Shown in pieces: positions 17,208-18,302 of a stretch of DNA of 18,302 bases (positions within the stretch are counted from its first letter, which is position 1; every line of letters begins with the position of its first letter). Below the pieces are notes generated by a model. It worked only from the letters and a program-made list of their open reading frames with translations, searched no databases and was not told the origin of the DNA. A program made the translations under genes and the position numbers. The stretch lies in the NCBI GenBank assembly GCA_016758965.1, contig JAEPRB010000479.1:1-18302 (forward strand), read 5' to 3'. The DNA is from Circinella minor. Lineage: Eukaryota > Mucoromycota > Mucoromycetes > Mucorales > Lichtheimiaceae.

Positions 17208-18302
17208 TATATTTACCATTCAATCCGACTATCCAATGATTCAATAGATTCAAAGTTGTAATGTGTCAACGAGGTTACTTATAAAAGAACATAAAAATAT
17301 TGCATTAAAAAAGTATGCCGTGTTCTTAATTTATTTTCAGGTAGCAAGTCAATAAATGTGATTATTATTATTGTATTCAACTTAAAGATTCAACAAACTT
17401 TTTAAATCTATGCTTTTCGAATGATCTAATCCCAAAGATGCCGAAATGTTATTGCTCGTCCCAGTTCATTATATCTTTTATACCATATTATTCCTAACAT
17501 TATTTATGTTACAACATTTCCTATATTATTTCATAACAATAATGATATTTTGACCGTTCCCGTAATAAATAATAGCAAATACCATTGTTCAAAAAAAAAC
17601 CAATCCATATAATAATTTATTACTATTACCGTAATGATATGTATAACATAGTTAACAGCCCCAATAACCTCTCTATTCCATACTATCCAAATATCCATTA
17701 TCCAAATCCAAGTATACGAAGCGTAATATCAATCCATATCCAGAACACGTTTCCAATCATTATTGTTTCCAGTGCTTTTGGCACAAGTTATATAATCTAC
17801 CGGTAGAAAAATAAAATAAGATACCAATATCAACAGCAAACAAGAACATAGTAATGATATAACTTGGAAGAAGAGGTGCGTGTGTATAAAGAAAGAGTGA
17901 TAGCATTTATCAATTGTCATGCATAATATCAGGTTGGATGGAATTGATTATCTTAAGATGACGATCTATAACAAGGAAGGAGTTTTGCTTATAAAATTGA
18001 GCAGCACCCGTTGTATTGTATTCCATAAGGTCCATGGGTATATAAAGCCAATTGTTGTATAAGATGGATTTGTCGCCACGCCCAATTTACAATCGTCAGC
18101 AGAAAAAAGATGTAATGTTGTAATTGTTAAGGTGGCAGAATCTTATCACAGCTATCGTATATGTATGTCTGTTCATGTGAAAAAAGGTATGACGAGTACA
18201 TTAGTAATATAAAAGACTTACCAAAGTCAATTAATCCATCTCCAATCATTTATTTTCTATCCAAAAAAAAAAGAACGTAGTTGTGCGAAATGGAGCATAT
18301 AT
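17208..18302. repeat. Dispersed repeat copy 2, uninterrupted (natural empty site)
   Basis: Continuous partner of the three pieces at 2523-2934, 11053-11596 and 12718-12852. At 17615/17616 (AATAA-TTTAT) it lacks the 8.1-kb Helitron block; near 18173 (TATGTCTG-TTCATG) it lacks the 1.1-kb TCTG-flanked element. The copies differ by scattered substitutions and small indels, so they are old paralogs. It runs off the window's right edge. It does not begin with TG, has no visible target duplication, and holds no recognised gene, so the family is unidentified. Confidence 0.88.

Noticed and set aside
2523..18302. The two direct repeats as paired LTRs of one 15-kb retrotransposon
   Set aside because: No gag, protease, reverse transcriptase or integrase lies between them, the repeat does not start with TG, and the interior is explained by unrelated DNA transposons. 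The right end is outside the window, so this is not fully excluded.

Overview
The window looks like a gene-poor, transposon-packed stretch of an AT-rich eukaryotic genome, most likely fungal. Reasons: roughly 70% or more A+T by eye, short GT...AG introns of about 72-104 nt interrupting the transposase frames, and eukaryotic transposon families throughout (Tnp2/CACTA-like, Helitron RepHel, MULE-like, solo LTRs, a TIR element). The combination, and the GC-rich 'CGAAGCGAAGCG ... GGGGCTCATTCAG' Helitron tails in an otherwise AT-rich background, remind me of arbuscular mycorrhizal fungi (Glomeromycotina, e.g. Rhizophagus or relatives). That placement is an inference, not a proof. No intact host gene, tRNA, rRNA or CRISPR array was recognised.

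Layout. (1) 1-2391: the left edge holds a cluster of short inverted repeats, then a minus-strand, intron-containing, decayed Tnp2 (CACTA-type) transposase. (2) 2523-12852: one copy of a dispersed repeat, cut into three pieces by two later insertions. A second, uncut copy at 17208-18302 acts as a natural 'empty site' for both. (3) 2935-11052: an 8.1-kb Helitron block, starting TC, ending CTAG, and sitting exactly between an A and a T of the empty site. It seems to be two Helitrons head to tail: a left one without its own Rep/helicase (2935-4850) and a right one (4851-11052) with a complete but mutated Rep-helicase gene (zinc knuckles, HUH Rep, PIF1-like helicase). (4) The Rep-helicase gene was itself hit by a solo LTR (6686-7106, 5-bp duplication GTCAT) and by a short TIR element (8982-9274). 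(5) 11597-12717: a 1.1-kb insertion flanked by TCTG, with subterminal TAGCCA motifs and a gene for a basic coiled-coil protein. (6) 13195-15320: a decayed MULE-type transposase with a Cys/His zinc-binding domain, split by a second solo LTR (14383-14813, duplication AGTAG). (7) 15342-15791: a 21-22-bp minisatellite of about 21 units whose minus strand reads as a heptad-repeat peptide. (8) 15792-17207: AT-rich sequence without recognisable genes.

Taken together, the window is a transposon nest whose order of events can partly be read: the dispersed repeat first, then Helitron(s) and the TCTG-flanked element, then the solo LTR and TIR element inside the Helitron, with nonsense mutations (at least two consistent with CAG to TAG) accumulating afterwards. 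Nothing here works as a pathway. The most informative parts are the exact insertion junctions, the tandem Helitron ends, the unnamed 1.1-kb element and the heptad minisatellite.
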